NCBI GenBank assembly: GCA_021816695.1
Contig: JAKAXE010000015.1
Coordinates: 1 to 37,196, forward strand
Direction: 5' to 3'
Length of the DNA stretch: 37,196 bases
Source of the DNA: a bacterium
GTDB taxonomy: Bacteria; Chloroflexota; Dormibacteria; Aeolococcales; Bog-877
This document shows positions 1 to 9,864 of the stretch, piece after piece (within the stretch, counting starts at the first letter, position 1; each line of letters opens with the position of its first letter). The notes under the pieces were generated by a model. The model was not told the origin of the DNA and did no database searches. It was given only the letters and a program-made list of their open reading frames with translations. The translations under genes and the position numbers were made by a program.

Positions 1-91
1 TGCCACCGCCCTGGTACACCCGGACCCTGGCCACCGCCGTCTTGCGCCGGCCGGTGCCGTAGGCGTAGCCCTCGTGCTGGTCGTCGCTCAA
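1..91 (-). CDS. rpsI: 30S ribosomal protein S9, N-terminal part (runs off window)
   Basis: Reverse-strand translation from TTG at 91-89: (M)SDDQHEGYAYGTGRRKTAVARVRVYQGGG, the S9 N-terminal signature; TTGA overlap with the rplM stop. Confidence 0.9.
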   Translation of the reverse strand, partial: MSDDQHEGYAYGTGRRKTAVARVRVYQGGG

Positions 92-561
92 AGTGGCAGA
101 ACCTCCCCACATTCGCCGAAGTGGATCGCCACCGGGCGCTGCGCCTGGTGGGGATGCTCGCCGTCGGCGTAAACCTTCAGCCTCTTGGCCTGCAGCTCCC
201 CGAGGGTGTTGTGCTGCAGCATGCCTCGGACGGCCAGACGCAGCGGCGCCGTGGCATCGCGATCGACCACCTCGGCGTACGTCCGCTCCCGTCGACCGCC
301 CGGGTAGCCGGTGTAGCGGTCGTAGATCTTCTCCGTGCGCTTCTTCCCCGTGACCTTGAGGCCTCGGGCGTTGACCACAACGACGTGGTCGGCACCCAAT
401 GCGTGAGGGGTGTAGTCCGGACGGTGCTTGCCCCGCAGGACGCGGGCGATGTTGACCGCCAGTCTTCCCAGGGTCTCTCCCTCGGCGTCCACCAGCCACC
501 AGCGCTCATTCCCGGTGCTGACACCAGACGGGCTGAAGGTCGACTGGGCGATGCTGCTCAT
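88..561 (-). CDS. rplM: 50S ribosomal protein L13
   Basis: RWWLVDAEGETLGRLAVNIARVLRGKHRPDYTPH...; start chosen at MSSIAQ (ATGA overlap with truA stop) rather than the longer ORF. Confidence 0.95.
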   Translation of the reverse strand: MSSIAQSTFSPSGVSTGNERWWLVDAEGETLGRLAVNIARVLRGKHRPDYTPHALGADHVVVVNARGLKVTGKKRTEKIYDRYTGYPGGRRERTYAEVVDRDATAPLRLAVRGMLQHNTLGELQAKRLKVYADGEHPHQAQRPVAIHFGECGEVLPL

Positions 562-1337
562 GCCGCGACTCCCTTGTGCACAGGCCAACGGTACTCCACC
601 TGCCAGAGGTGCAGCCCGTGGGCGGGCGCAGCCCAGGGGCTTGCGGCTCTCGGGAGAGGCCTATCCAACCACTCCTGCAGGGTGGCGCCGGTGAGCCGCC
701 CCGCCCCCACCGCGACCAGGCAACCCGCCAATGAGCGCACCATCCCGCGGAGGAAGGCATCCGCCCGGAACTCAAGGCGCAAGCCGTCCGCGGTCTCCGC
801 GACCTCGGAGCGGTCCAGAACCCGGACCGTCGAACCACCCGCCGCAGGGCTGCCGCCGAAGGCGGCGAAGTCGTGCCGACCGAGCAGCCGCCGGGCGGCC
901 GACCGCATCGGCACCAGCTCCAGGGAACCGGGCCGCTCCCACCAGTACATCCTCCCGACCGGCTGGGGCCGGGCCGCGGTGCGCACCAGGTAGCGATAGG
1001 TCCTCCGCCAGGCGTCGCGCCGGGGGTCAAAGCCGTCGCTCATCCGGGCCACCTCGACCACCCGGATATCAGCTGGCAGGAGCCGGTTGCAGGCCGTCCT
1101 CAGAGCCAAGGGGTCCCAGAAGCTCTCCAGCCGGACCCGAGCCACCTGGCCCAGGGCGTGGGCGCCGGCATCAGTCCGACCCGCGGCACTCACCGTCACC
1201 GCTTGACCTGTGGACCTCGCCAGGGACTCCTCCAGCTGCCCGGCAACTGTGGGCACCCCCGGCTGGCGCTGCCACCCGTGATAGGCGGATCCGTCGTAGG
1301 CCAGCCTGAGGCCATAGGTGAAGCGCTCGGGAGTCAA
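558..1337 (-). CDS. truA: tRNA pseudouridine(38-40) synthase TruA
   Basis: RLAYDGSAYHGWQRQPGVPTVAGQLE and AAGRTDAGAHALGQVA catalytic motif; likely TTG start at 1337 overlapping rplQ stop. Confidence 0.93.
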   Translation of the reverse strand: MTPERFTYGLRLAYDGSAYHGWQRQPGVPTVAGQLEESLARSTGQAVTVSAAGRTDAGAHALGQVARVRLESFWDPLALRTACNRLLPADIRVVEVARMSDGFDPRRDAWRRTYRYLVRTAARPQPVGRMYWWERPGSLELVPMRSAARRLLGRHDFAAFGGSPAAGGSTVRVLDRSEVAETADGLRLEFRADAFLRGMVRSLAGCLVAVGAGRLTGATLQEWLDRPLPRAASPWAAPAHGLHLWQVEYRWPVHKGVAA

Positions 1338-1687
1338 TCCACAAGCTCCAGGATCACCACGGGAGCGCCATCGCCCGCGCGCGGGCCCTTGGCCACGATC
1401 CGGGTGTATCCGCCGGGCCGGTCGCGGAACTGATCGGCGTACTGGGTGAAGAGCTTTGCCGCCACCTCCTCCCGGGAGATCTGCCGAGCCACCTGCCGGC
1501 GATGGTGGACGTCGTCCACTTTGGCGGTGGTGACTAGCTTCTCCGCCCACCGCCGGACCTCCTTGGCCTTGGCCTCGGTGGTCTCGATCCGGCCGTGCTC
1601 GAAGAGCGCGGTGGCCAGGTTGCGCGTCAAGGCTTGCCGGTGGGCCGAGGTGCGGCCCAGCTTCCTGCCGGCCTTGAGGTGACGCAT
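1334..1687 (-). CDS. rplQ: 50S ribosomal protein L17
   Basis: MRHLKAGRKLGRTSAHRQALTRNLATALFEHGRIETTEAKAKEVR. Confidence 0.96.
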   Translation of the reverse strand: MRHLKAGRKLGRTSAHRQALTRNLATALFEHGRIETTEAKAKEVRRWAEKLVTTAKVDDVHHRRQVARQISREEVAAKLFTQYADQFRDRPGGYTRIVAKGPRAGDGAPVVILELVD

Positions 1688-1688
1688 C

Positions 1689-2663
1689 CTAGCCGCGCTC
1701 CGCCGGCTGGAAGACCGAGTCGATCTCCGACTCCGGGACGAAACCCTTGGCCACCAACTTCTGCTTGATTTCGTCGAGCGACTTGGTGCCAAAGTTGCGC
1801 AGCGCCATGAGTTCCTCCAGGCGCATCGCCAGCAGGTCGCCCAGCTTGGTGATGTCATTCGCCTTGAGGCAGTTGAGGGCGCGCACGCTCAGCTCCAGCT
1901 CCTCGACCGGAACCTCGCTCAGCTTGCTCTTCTGGTCCGCCTCCCGCACCACCGCCTCGGTGGCGGAGCTGAGACTGTCACCGAAGCTGGTGAAGAGGCT
2001 CAGGTGGTGGCTGTAGTACTGGGCCGCCCGACTGACGGCCTCCACCGGGGTGATGGTCCCATTGGTCCACACCTCCAGGGTCAGCTTCTCCCAGTCGGTG
2101 TCCTGGCCCACCCGGGTCCGCTCCACGAGGAAGTTGGCCTTGTTGACCGGGGTGAAGATGGCGTCCACCGAGATCACCCCGATCGGCTGACCCTCGCGCT
2201 TGTTGCGCTCCGCCGGCGAGTAGCCTCGTCCCAGTTCCACTGTGAGGTCCATGCGCAGGGAAGACTGCGGTCCGTCCAAGGTGCAGATGTAAAGGTCGGG
2301 ATTGGCGATGTCGGCATCGGCATTGGGGGTGATATCCGACGCCGTGACCCGCCGAGGGCCCTGCACGTCCAGGGTCAGGTGAGCCCCGTCCGGGTTGTGG
2401 CAGGTGAGAGCCAACTGCTTCAGGTTGAGCAGAATCTCACCCACGTCCTCCTTCACATGCTTGATGCTGGAGAACTCGTGGGCCACCCCCTCGATGGACA
2501 CGGCGGTCACCGCGGCCCCGGTCAGGGATGACAGCAACACCCGCCGGAGGGAGTTGCCCAGGGTGGTGCCGTACCCCGCTTCCAGGGGTTCGATCTCAAA
2601 GCGCCCGTAGTCACGAGCGCTGGAAACTTCGCGGACCGTCGGTTCGATCGCAGTCTCTGGCAT
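1689..2663 (-). CDS. rpoA: DNA-directed RNA polymerase subunit alpha
   Basis: FEIEPLEAGYGTTLGNSLRRVLLSSLTGAAVTAV...; C-terminal alpha-CTD LRNFGTKSLDEIKQKL. Confidence 0.97.
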   Translation of the reverse strand: MPETAIEPTVREVSSARDYGRFEIEPLEAGYGTTLGNSLRRVLLSSLTGAAVTAVSIEGVAHEFSSIKHVKEDVGEILLNLKQLALTCHNPDGAHLTLDVQGPRRVTASDITPNADADIANPDLYICTLDGPQSSLRMDLTVELGRGYSPAERNKREGQPIGVISVDAIFTPVNKANFLVERTRVGQDTDWEKLTLEVWTNGTITPVEAVSRAAQYYSHHLSLFTSFGDSLSSATEAVVREADQKSKLSEVPVEELELSVRALNCLKANDITKLGDLLAMRLEELMALRNFGTKSLDEIKQKLVAKGFVPESEIDSVFQPAERG

Positions 2664-2705
2664 CAGCAGTGCGTTCCTTTCGTCTGGGGGCGCCGCCGCC
2701 CCGGG

Positions 2706-3338
2706 TTAGCGGGAGTAGAACTCGACGATGAGTTGTTCGTCGATGCTGGTCTCCATCTCCCCGCGCTCGGGGAGGCGAACCACATCGACCCGGAACTCGT
2801 CCGGGTAGAGACTGAGCCAGCTGGGAACCGCCTGGCCGGCCCTGAAAGCCACCGAACGGGTAACCGGCTCCTTCTCCTGGTGGCCGGGACGCACCCGCAC
2901 CACCTGACCGGGACGGACCTGGTAGGAGGGAATGTTGACCACCTTGCCGTCCACTTGGAAATGCCGGTGGCTGACCAGCTGCCGCGCCTCCGCCCGGGAG
3001 CTGGCGAGGCCGGCACGGTACACCACGTTGTCCAGCCGCTGCTCCAGCATCTGCAGCAGCGCCGTGCCGGTGACCCCCTTGCTCGCCGAGGCCCGCTCAA
3101 AGTAGTTGCGGAACTGGGTCTCCAACACGCCGTATACCCGCCGCCCGCGCTGCTTGGCCCGGAGCTGGATCCCATACTCGCTGATCCGGCGCCTGCGGGC
3201 CAGCCCGTGCTGCCCTGGCGGCGTGGCATTGCGCTTGGTGAAGGTGCAGCGGTCGCCCACGCACTTCTCCCCCTTGAGGAAAAGCTTCACACCCTCGCGC
3301 CGGCAGAGCCGGCAGACCGGGTTGTGCGGATTGGCCAT
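2706..3338 (-). CDS. rpsD: 30S ribosomal protein S4 (zinc-motif form)
   Basis: CRLCRREGVKLFLKGEKC motif, S4 RNA-binding domain RLDNVVYRAGLASSRAEARQLVSHRHFQVDGK. Confidence 0.96.
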   Translation of the reverse strand: MANPHNPVCRLCRREGVKLFLKGEKCVGDRCTFTKRNATPPGQHGLARRRRISEYGIQLRAKQRGRRVYGVLETQFRNYFERASASKGVTGTALLQMLEQRLDNVVYRAGLASSRAEARQLVSHRHFQVDGKVVNIPSYQVRPGQVVRVRPGHQEKEPVTRSVAFRAGQAVPSWLSLYPDEFRVDVVRLPERGEMETSIDEQLIVEFYSR

Positions 3339-3341
3339 CGC

Positions 3342-3737
3342 TCAGACCCGCCGCCGCTTGGGCGGGCGGCAACCGTTGTGAGGAATGGGGGTGACGTCGA
3401 CGATCGCAGTGATCTCCAGCCCGGCGGCCTGCAGGGAGCGGATGGCCGCCTCCCGGCCCGATCCCGGGCCCTTCACCAGCACCTCGATCGACTTGAGCCC
3501 GTGTTCCATGGCCCGCTTGGCCGCAGCCTCGGCGGTCAAGCCCGCCGCGAACGGGGTGCTCTTCCGCGAGCCCTTGAAGCCCGACGACCCGGCGCTCCCC
3601 GAGGCGATGGTGTTGCCCTGGGGATCGGTGAGCGTCACGATGGTGTTGTTGAAGGTGCTGAGTACATGCGCCTGCCCCACGGCGATGTTCTTGCGCTCTC
3701 GCCGTCGAGTCCGGACCACCTTCTTCTTCTTCGCCAA
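3342..3737 (-). CDS. rpsK: 30S ribosomal protein S11
   Basis: [28 protein letters not shown]...[13 protein letters not shown]. Confidence 0.97.
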   Translation of the reverse strand: MAKKKKVVRTRRRERKNIAVGQAHVLSTFNNTIVTLTDPQGNTIASGSAGSSGFKGSRKSTPFAAGLTAEAAAKRAMEHGLKSIEVLVKGPGSGREAAIRSLQAAGLEITAIVDVTPIPHNGCRPPKRRRV

Positions 3738-3780
3738 TCAGCCTCCTACTCGGAACCACCGGGGCAGCCCCGGGGAACCC

Positions 3781-4164
3781 CTACTTGCCCTTCTTCCGCC
3801 GTACGCCCACGGTCTTGCGCGGACCCCGCCTAGCCCGGGCGTTGGTCCTGGTGCGCTGCCCGCGAACCGGCAGCCCACGCCGATGCCGCAGTCCGCGATA
3901 GGTCCCGATCTCCATCAGGCGCTTGATGTTGAGCGCCACCTGCCGGCGCAGGTCGCCCTCCACCTTGCCCGGGAGCTCCTTGGCCACCACATCCCGGAGC
4001 CGGCTCACCTGTGCCTCCGAGAGCTGCCCCGACTTGATGTCGGGATCGATCTGAGCTATGCGCAGCACCCGCTGGCTGGTGGTCAGCCCGATCCCGTAGA
4101 CGTAGGTGAGGGCTATCTCGATCCGCTTGTCCCGCGGGAGGTCGACTCCGGCGATCCTGGCCAT
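3781..4164 (-). CDS. rpsM: 30S ribosomal protein S13
   Basis: [34 protein letters not shown]...[20 protein letters not shown]. Confidence 0.97.
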   Translation of the reverse strand: MARIAGVDLPRDKRIEIALTYVYGIGLTTSQRVLRIAQIDPDIKSGQLSEAQVSRLRDVVAKELPGKVEGDLRRQVALNIKRLMEIGTYRGLRHRRGLPVRGQRTRTNARARRGPRKTVGVRRKKGK

Positions 4165-4170
4165 CTGCGC

Positions 4171-4284
4171 CTACCCCTGCCGCTGCTTGTGCTTGGGGTT
4201 TTCGCAGATCACCCTGACCGTGCCGGCACGCCGGATCACCTTGCACTTGGTGCATATCCTCTTCACCGAGGCCCGGACCTTCAC
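4171..4284 (-). CDS. rpmJ: 50S ribosomal protein L36 (37 aa; not in supplied ORF track)
   Basis: Reverse translation from GTG 4284: (M)[42 protein letters not shown] Shine-Dalgarno upstream; TAG at 4173-4171. Confidence 0.95.
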   Translation of the reverse strand: MKVRASVKRICTKCKVIRRAGTVRVICENPKHKQRQG

Positions 4285-4305
4285 TGCCAGCTCCTTAAAT
4301 CGCCT

Positions 4306-4518
4306 TCAGACAACCCTGGCCAGGATCCTGCCCCGTCCCGGGTCGGTGGCCGACACCTCGATCACCACCCGGTCCCCGGGGAGAAGCCTGACGCTCGCCA
4401 GGCGCGCCCGGCCGGCCGCGTGCGCCACCACCTTGGCCCCACCCGCCAACTCAACCCGGTAGAGCGAGTTGGGCAGCGACTCAAGGACCCGACCCTGGAC
4501 CTGTCCGGGGTCAATCAT
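4306..4518 (-). CDS. infA: Translation initiation factor IF-1
   Basis: GRVLESLPNSLYRVELAGGAKVVAHAAGRARLASVRLLPGDRVVIEV, S1-like fold, 70 aa, syntenic position before rpmJ. Confidence 0.9.
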   Translation of the reverse strand: MIDPGQVQGRVLESLPNSLYRVELAGGAKVVAHAAGRARLASVRLLPGDRVVIEVSATDPGRGRILARVV

Positions 4519-4593
4519 GGTGAAGGGCGCACGAAACCAAACCAGGTTCAGCCCGCTGAGAGTATATCCGATCGAGCGCTTTGGGGGGGGCGG

Positions 4594-5355
4594 TCAACCT
4601 GCAGCCCCAGGCAACGCGGTGAGCACCAGGGGCCCGTCCGCTGTGACCGCCAGGGTGTGCTCGAAGTAGCAGGACCGGCGTCCGTCGGCGGTCACCACCG
4701 TCCAGCGGTCCGGACGCACCAGGGTGGCCGCCTGGCCCTCGTTGACGATCGGCTCGATGGCCAGGCACAGCCCCGGCTTGATCTCCAGCCCACGGCCGGA
4801 GCGGCCGAAGTTGGGGACCTCGGGGTCCTCGTGCATGTCCCGGCCGATGCCGTGCCCGGTGTACCCCCGGACGATGGAGTAACCGTGAGCCTCGACATGC
4901 TGCTGGACCGCCGCTCCGATGTCCCCCAGCCGGTTGCCCGGCTGGGCCATCTGGATGCCCCGGCCCAGCGCCTCCCGGGTCACCTCGATGAGGCGAGCCC
5001 CTTCGGGGTCCGCCTGCCCGCAGGCCACGGTCAAACCGGCGTCCGCCCACCACCCCTTGTAGATCAGCCCGCAGTCCAGGCTCACCAGGTCTCCGGACCG
5101 GAGCTCCCGGGGTCCAGGGATGCCATGCACCACCTCCTCCTCGACGGAGACGCACAGATGCTTGGGGAACCCGTCGTAGCCGAGGAACCCCGGGAAGCTC
5201 TGCCGGCGGCGGATCTCACGATTGGCGATCCGATCCAGGTCATCTGTGGTCATGCCGGGCTGCACTGCTTCCGCCAGCAGCGCCAGCACCTCGGCCAGCC
5301 GCCACCCTGCCTCGCGCATGAGGGCGATCTCGTCGTTGCGCTTCAGGGTGATCAA
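4594..5355 (-). CDS. map: Type I methionine aminopeptidase
   Basis: EEEVVHGIPGPRELRSGDLVSLDCGLIYKGWWADAGLTV; GYTGHGIGRDMHEDPEVPNFGRSGRG. Confidence 0.95.
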   Translation of the reverse strand: MITLKRNDEIALMREAGWRLAEVLALLAEAVQPGMTTDDLDRIANREIRRRQSFPGFLGYDGFPKHLCVSVEEEVVHGIPGPRELRSGDLVSLDCGLIYKGWWADAGLTVACGQADPEGARLIEVTREALGRGIQMAQPGNRLGDIGAAVQQHVEAHGYSIVRGYTGHGIGRDMHEDPEVPNFGRSGRGLEIKPGLCLAIEPIVNEGQAATLVRPDRWTVVTADGRRSCYFEHTLAVTADGPLVLTALPGAAG

Positions 5356-5939
5356 CCGATCGCCTGCACCAGAGCCCGGTTGACGTCCTCGACGCTGGCA
5401 CAGCCATCCACCCGGACCGTCGGGACCAGGTTGCCCAAGTACTCCAGCACCGGTTCGGTCTGCTCCCGGTACACCCGCAGCCGCTCCTTGATGATCTCCG
5501 GAGTGTCGTCCTCGCGCCGTTCCTCGGTGGCCCGCCGGGAGAGCCGGGCGACCAGCTCCTCCTCGGGGACCTCCAGGACCGCCACCAGGTCGATCGGAGC
5601 ATCCATCTTCTCCAGTAGCTCCTGGAGGGCCCGGGCCTGAGCTACGGTTCGGGGGAAGCCGTCCAGAACGAACCCGCGAAGCTCGCCGTTCTCCTCCAGC
5701 CGGTGGCGAATCATGTTCACGATCAGCTCGTCAGGCACCAGCTTGCCGGCCGCCATGTAGTCGGAGGCGAGGTGCCCCAGCTCGGTCCCCGCCGCCCGGT
5801 GCTGGCGCAGCATGTCCCCGGGGGCGATGTGGTCTAGGTCGTACCTCTCCCGGAGCAGCTCCGCCTGAGTCCCCTTGCCCGACCCGGGAGCGCCGAAGAT
5901 GATCAGCCGCCGCCGCAGTCCCTGCCCTCCCATCAGCAC
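5352..5939 (-). CDS. adk: Adenylate kinase (short-lid form)
   Basis: RLIIFGAPGSGKGTQAELL P-loop; FVLDGFPRTVAQA; only a short segment where the long zinc-type lid would be. Confidence 0.94.
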   Translation of the reverse strand: MLMGGQGLRRRLIIFGAPGSGKGTQAELLRERYDLDHIAPGDMLRQHRAAGTELGHLASDYMAAGKLVPDELIVNMIRHRLEENGELRGFVLDGFPRTVAQARALQELLEKMDAPIDLVAVLEVPEEELVARLSRRATEERREDDTPEIIKERLRVYREQTEPVLEYLGNLVPTVRVDGCASVEDVNRALVQAIG

Positions 5940-5942
5940 CCC

Positions 5943-7298
5943 TCAGCGAATGAATCCCCGATACTGGCGCATGAGCAGCTGCGTCTCCAGCTGCTTCATG
6001 GTGTCGAGCGAGACTCCCACCACGATCAGGATAGCGGTGCCCCCCAGGTACAGCCCCTGGCTCAACTGCTGTCCGGTTAGGTAGGCGGCCAGCAGCGGCA
6101 CCACCACGGTGATGAGGCCGAGGAACACCGCCCCCGCCAGGGTGATCCGGCTCATCACCCGGGCCAAGTAATCGGCCGTGGCCCGGCCCGGCCGGATGCC
6201 CGGGATGTAGGTGGCGCTCTTCTTCAGGTCATCGGCAGCATCCTCGGGGTCGAAGGTGACGGCGGTGTAGAAGAAGGTGAAGCCCATGATCAGGCCGAAG
6301 TAGAGGACCTGGTAGATGACGTTGAAGAGGACATCAGGGCCGGTGGGCGTCCAGTAGGTGTGGAACCAGGTGGCGATCTGCCCCACCACTCCGCCGGTCT
6401 GACCCGCTGGAGGCAGGAAGAAGTTGCTGAAGATCTGGGGGAAGAACATGATGGAGATGGCGAAGATGATGGGGATCACCCCGGCCTGGTTCACCCGCAG
6501 AGGCAGGAAGCTGCTCCGCCCCTGGTAGACCTGACGCCCCACCACGCGCTGCGACGACTGGATGGGGATCTTGCGTGTCGCCTGCTGGACGAAGATGATC
6601 CCCGCTGCCAGCACGATGGCGATCACGGCGAGGGCGAAGATGGTGAAGGTTTGCGCCTGCCCGCCGTTGGTGAAGGAGATCACGGTGTTGGGGATCTGGG
6701 CCAGGATGCCGGCCATGATGATGATCGACACCCCATTCCCCAGGCCGTACTCGGTGATCAGCTCGCCGAACCACATGATGATCACCGTGCCTCCGGTCAG
6801 GATCACGATGATCCCCAAGGTCTCGGCGATGGAGATGTTGGAGGGCAGGATGGAGAGTCCCTGGAAGCTGTAGCTCTCAAAAAGGCGGGTGTAGCCAAAC
6901 GCCTGGAGCAGGGCCAGGGCAACTGTGAGGTAGCGGGCGTACTGGGTGAGCCGCCTCCGACCCAGGTCCCCCTCCTTGGAGAGCTCCTTGACCCGGGTCG
7001 AGATGACCGTCATCAACTGCATGATGATGGTGGCGTTGATGTAGGGATTAAGCCCCAGGGCCACGATTGAGATCCCGGCGCTGCTGCCTCCGGTGGAAAC
7101 TCCACTCCCCGAGAAGAGGTTGATCAGGCCGAGCAGGCTGTTGTTCTGGTAAAGCTGGCGCAGGGCCACCGTGTTGACCCCGGGGATGGTGATCACCGCC
7201 AGCATGCGGAAGACCACCAGGAGGCCGATGGTGATGAGGAGCTTGCGCCGTAGCTCCGGGACCTGCATGGCGGCGCGCAGCGCCCCGAACAGGTTCAT
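5943..7298 (-). CDS. secY: Preprotein translocase subunit SecY
   Basis: Multi-TM protein, FSGSG, ITEYGLGNGVSIIIMAGI, IPGIRPGRATADYL. Confidence 0.97.
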   Translation of the reverse strand: MNLFGALRAAMQVPELRRKLLITIGLLVVFRMLAVITIPGVNTVALRQLYQNNSLLGLINLFSGSGVSTGGSSAGISIVALGLNPYINATIIMQLMTVISTRVKELSKEGDLGRRRLTQYARYLTVALALLQAFGYTRLFESYSFQGLSILPSNISIAETLGIIVILTGGTVIIMWFGELITEYGLGNGVSIIIMAGILAQIPNTVISFTNGGQAQTFTIFALAVIAIVLAAGIIFVQQATRKIPIQSSQRVVGRQVYQGRSSFLPLRVNQAGVIPIIFAISIMFFPQIFSNFFLPPAGQTGGVVGQIATWFHTYWTPTGPDVLFNVIYQVLYFGLIMGFTFFYTAVTFDPEDAADDLKKSATYIPGIRPGRATADYLARVMSRITLAGAVFLGLITVVVPLLAAYLTGQQLSQGLYLGGTAILIVVGVSLDTMKQLETQLLMRQYRGFIR

Positions 7299-7780
7299 GA
7301 GTCGGTGTCCGCGGCCTCCTCACCGGCGGCGGGCGCCGGCAGGATCACCTCACCGCCCGCCTTTTGCACCGCCGCGATCGCCGCACCACTGGCAGCGTCC
7401 ACCCTGACCTTGAGCGCCGGTATGGCGGCCGAGCCGCCGGCCAGGAGCTTGACCGGGGCGCCCGAGCGCCGCACCAGCCCGGCCTTGCGCAGACCCTCCT
7501 GATCGACCTCGGTACCGGCCTCGAAGCGGGCCAGCTTGGCCACGTTGACCACCTGGTACTCCGTGCGGAAGCGGTTGTAGAAGCCCCGCAGCTTGGGCAC
7601 CCTCTGGGTGAGCGGCATCTGCCCACCCTCGAATCCCCGGGGAAGGCTCCAGGAACTCCGGGCACCCTGCCCCTTCTGACCCCGACCGGCGGTCTTGCCG
7701 CCGCCCGCTGAGCTACCGCGCCCGACCCGCTTGCGCGACTTGCGGCTACCCCGCGAGGGCTTGAGCTCGTCGATCCTCAC
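7295..7780 (-). CDS. rplO: 50S ribosomal protein L15
   Basis: [36 protein letters not shown]...[18 protein letters not shown]. Confidence 0.96.
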   Translation of the reverse strand: MRIDELKPSRGSRKSRKRVGRGSSAGGGKTAGRGQKGQGARSSWSLPRGFEGGQMPLTQRVPKLRGFYNRFRTEYQVVNVAKLARFEAGTEVDQEGLRKAGLVRRSGAPVKLLAGGSAAIPALKVRVDAASGAAIAAVQKAGGEVILPAPAAGEEAADTDS

Positions 7781-7992
7781 TTGGCCTCCTCCGCCTCGGC
7801 GGCTGCCGCCACCTCCTCCACCGTCACCAGGTGGCGCACCGTGGCCACCATCCCACGTACTGACGGGGTGTCAGGATGCTCCACCACCTGGTGCAGCCGT
7901 CGCAGCCCAAGGGCGGCGATCGTGCGCTTCTGGTTGGCGGCGTAACCGATGGCGCTCTTAGTCCAGGTCACGCGCAACATGGGGTCAGCCAA
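7777..7992 (-). CDS. rpmD: 50S ribosomal protein L30 (start may be internal ATG at 7980)
   Basis: [51 protein letters not shown]. Confidence 0.94.
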   Translation of the reverse strand: MADPMLRVTWTKSAIGYAANQKRTIAALGLRRLHQVVEHPDTPSVRGMVATVRHLVTVEEVAAAAEAEEAK

Positions 7993-8539
7993 CCTCCACC
8001 ACCGGAGTCGCAGCCGGCTCCACCCGCAATCCCAGCTCCGCCACCGTCTTGCCCCGGAGCCGGGCCACGGTCTCCGCGGTGCGCAGGCTCTCCAGGGCGA
8101 CGATGGTGGCCCTCACGGTGTTGATGGGGTTGTCGCTCCCCAGCGACTTGGTGAGAATGTCCTTGATCCCGGCCAGCTCAACTACGGCTCGCATCGCCCC
8201 GCCGGAGATGACCCCCGTCCCTGGCGAGGCGGGACGGAGCAACACCCGGGCCGCCCCCTCCTTGTGCAACACGGCGTGGGGGATGGTCCGACCCACCATC
8301 GGCACCGAGATCATGTGCTTCTTGGCGTCCTCGACCCCCTTGCGAATCGCCTCGGGCACCTCCCCGGCCTTGCCCAGCCCAGCCCCCACCCGGCCGGCAC
8401 CGTCGCCGACCACCACCAGGGCGCTGAAGGAGAAGCGCCGCCCCCCCTTGACCACCTTGGCCACTCGGTTCAGGCTGACCACCCGCTCAGCGAATTCCCC
8501 TCGGGACTCGCGCTCGGACCGGCTCATGTTCATGCTCAC
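7985..8539 (-). CDS. rpsE: 30S ribosomal protein S5
   Basis: [49 protein letters not shown]. Confidence 0.97.
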   Translation of the reverse strand: MSMNMSRSERESRGEFAERVVSLNRVAKVVKGGRRFSFSALVVVGDGAGRVGAGLGKAGEVPEAIRKGVEDAKKHMISVPMVGRTIPHAVLHKEGAARVLLRPASPGTGVISGGAMRAVVELAGIKDILTKSLGSDNPINTVRATIVALESLRTAETVARLRGKTVAELGLRVEPAATPVVEVG

Positions 8540-8549
8540 GCTCTTGTCC

Positions 8550-8906
8550 TCAGAATTCCAGCCCGGCCTCGCGGGCAGCCTCGGCCAGAGCCTGAACCCG
8601 TCCGTGATAGAGGTACCCGCCCCGGTCGAAGACCACCTGGGTCACTCCAGCTGCTCGGGCGCGCTCTCCGATCAGTCGCCCCACGGCCGCCGCCGTCTGG
8701 CGATTGCACCCCGAGACGCCCGCCGCCGCCTCAACGCTGCTGGCCGCCACAACGGTGCGTCCCTGGCTGTCGTCCACCACCTGAGCGTACAGGTGGCGCA
8801 GGCTCCGGTGAACGCAGAGCCGGGGACGCGCGCCGGATCCCTGGACCCGCCGCCGAACGCGGCGATGGCGCCGCGCCCTGGCCTGCTCACGCTCCGCGAA
8901 ACTCAT
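8550..8906 (-). CDS. rplR: 50S ribosomal protein L18
   Basis: [37 protein letters not shown]...[28 protein letters not shown]; start at MSFAER. Confidence 0.95.
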   Translation of the reverse strand: MSFAEREQARARRHRRVRRRVQGSGARPRLCVHRSLRHLYAQVVDDSQGRTVVAASSVEAAAGVSGCNRQTAAAVGRLIGERARAAGVTQVVFDRGGYLYHGRVQALAEAAREAGLEF

Positions 8907-8907
8907 A

Positions 8908-9456
8908 TCAGCCCTTTGCTCCCTTGCCGCTCTTGCCAGCCTTGCGCCGGACCACCTCTCCCCGGTAGCGGACACCCTTGCCCTTGTAGGGCTCGGGCCG
9001 CCGGGTGGCACGGATCCGGGCGGCCATCTGACCGACCGCCTCCTTGTCGTTGCCCAGCACCGCCACCCGCGTGGGTTCCGGCACCTCGATCTTGACCCCC
9101 TCGGGCGGGGCGATCCGGATCGGGTGAGAGTATCCCAGAGCAAGCTGCAGGTCGGTTCCCTGGAGGCTGGCCCGGTAGCCAACTCCCACCAGTTCCAGCT
9201 CTCGCCGGAAGCCGGTGGTCACCCCGGCGACCATGTTGGCGATCAGGGTGCGGCTCAGGCCGTGGAGCGAACGGTGTGGCGCCGAGTCCGTCGGCCGCTC
9301 GACCAGAACCGATCCGTCCTCCAGTCGAGCCGAGATCGGATGAGGGAGCACCCGCTCCATCTCGCCACGCGGCCCGACGACCTTCACCCGGTCCCCGGTG
9401 ATGGTGACCGAGACCCCCGCGGGAACGGCGATGGGATGCTTGCCAATCCTGGACAC
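8908..9456 (-). CDS. rplF: 50S ribosomal protein L6
   Basis: [33 protein letters not shown]...[22 protein letters not shown]. Confidence 0.97.
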   Translation of the reverse strand: MSRIGKHPIAVPAGVSVTITGDRVKVVGPRGEMERVLPHPISARLEDGSVLVERPTDSAPHRSLHGLSRTLIANMVAGVTTGFRRELELVGVGYRASLQGTDLQLALGYSHPIRIAPPEGVKIEVPEPTRVAVLGNDKEAVGQMAARIRATRRPEPYKGKGVRYRGEVVRRKAGKSGKGAKG

Positions 9457-9462
9457 TAGCTT

Positions 9463-9858
9463 CTACCAGACCTCCGCCAGAACCTCGCCGCCGATCCCCA
9501 GCTGGCGGGCGCGCCGGCCGGACATCACCCCCTGAGAGGTGGACACCACCGCTACGCCCATGCCGCCCAGCACCCTCGGCAATTGATCCCGTCCGCGGTA
9601 GACGCGCAGCCCGGGGCGACTCACCCTGCGGATGCCCTGCAGTACCCGCTGCGACTTGGGGGCGGCCTTGAGCTCTACCCAGAGGATCTGATGAGGCGAA
9701 TCACCCTCGACGCCGAACGCCGCCAGGTAGCCCTCCTCATGGAGCACCCGAGCCACCTCGGCCTTCAGCTTGCTGGCCGGCATCTCCACCCGCCTGTGCC
9801 CGGCGAGGTTGGCGTTCCGCAGCCGGGTGAGCATGTCCGCGATCGGGTCAGTCATCAT
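9463..9858 (-). CDS. rpsH: 30S ribosomal protein S8
   Basis: [39 protein letters not shown]...[28 protein letters not shown]. Confidence 0.97.
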   Translation of the reverse strand: MMTDPIADMLTRLRNANLAGHRRVEMPASKLKAEVARVLHEEGYLAAFGVEGDSPHQILWVELKAAPKSQRVLQGIRRVSRPGLRVYRGRDQLPRVLGGMGVAVVSTSQGVMSGRRARQLGIGGEVLAEVW

Positions 9859-9864
9859 CGGCGG

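Noticed and set aside
121-993. Long plus-strand ORFs opposite the ribosomal cluster (121-993, 2733-3833, 3385-5640, 17672-19183, 19217-20665)
   Set aside because: They are antisense to confidently identified conserved genes, have low-complexity Arg/Pro/Gly/His-rich translations with no recognisable domain, and are expected in high-GC DNA.
558-1550. N-terminal extension of TruA
   Set aside because: The extra residues are the shifted frame of rplQ; the TTG at 1337 overlapping the rplQ stop gives a normal TruA N-terminus.
4561-4597. TTGACC/TATACT as a full internal promoter before infA
   Set aside because: Spacer is 25 nt, too long for a standard sigma70 promoter, and TTGACC includes the map stop codon; kept only as a weak lead in the infA finding.
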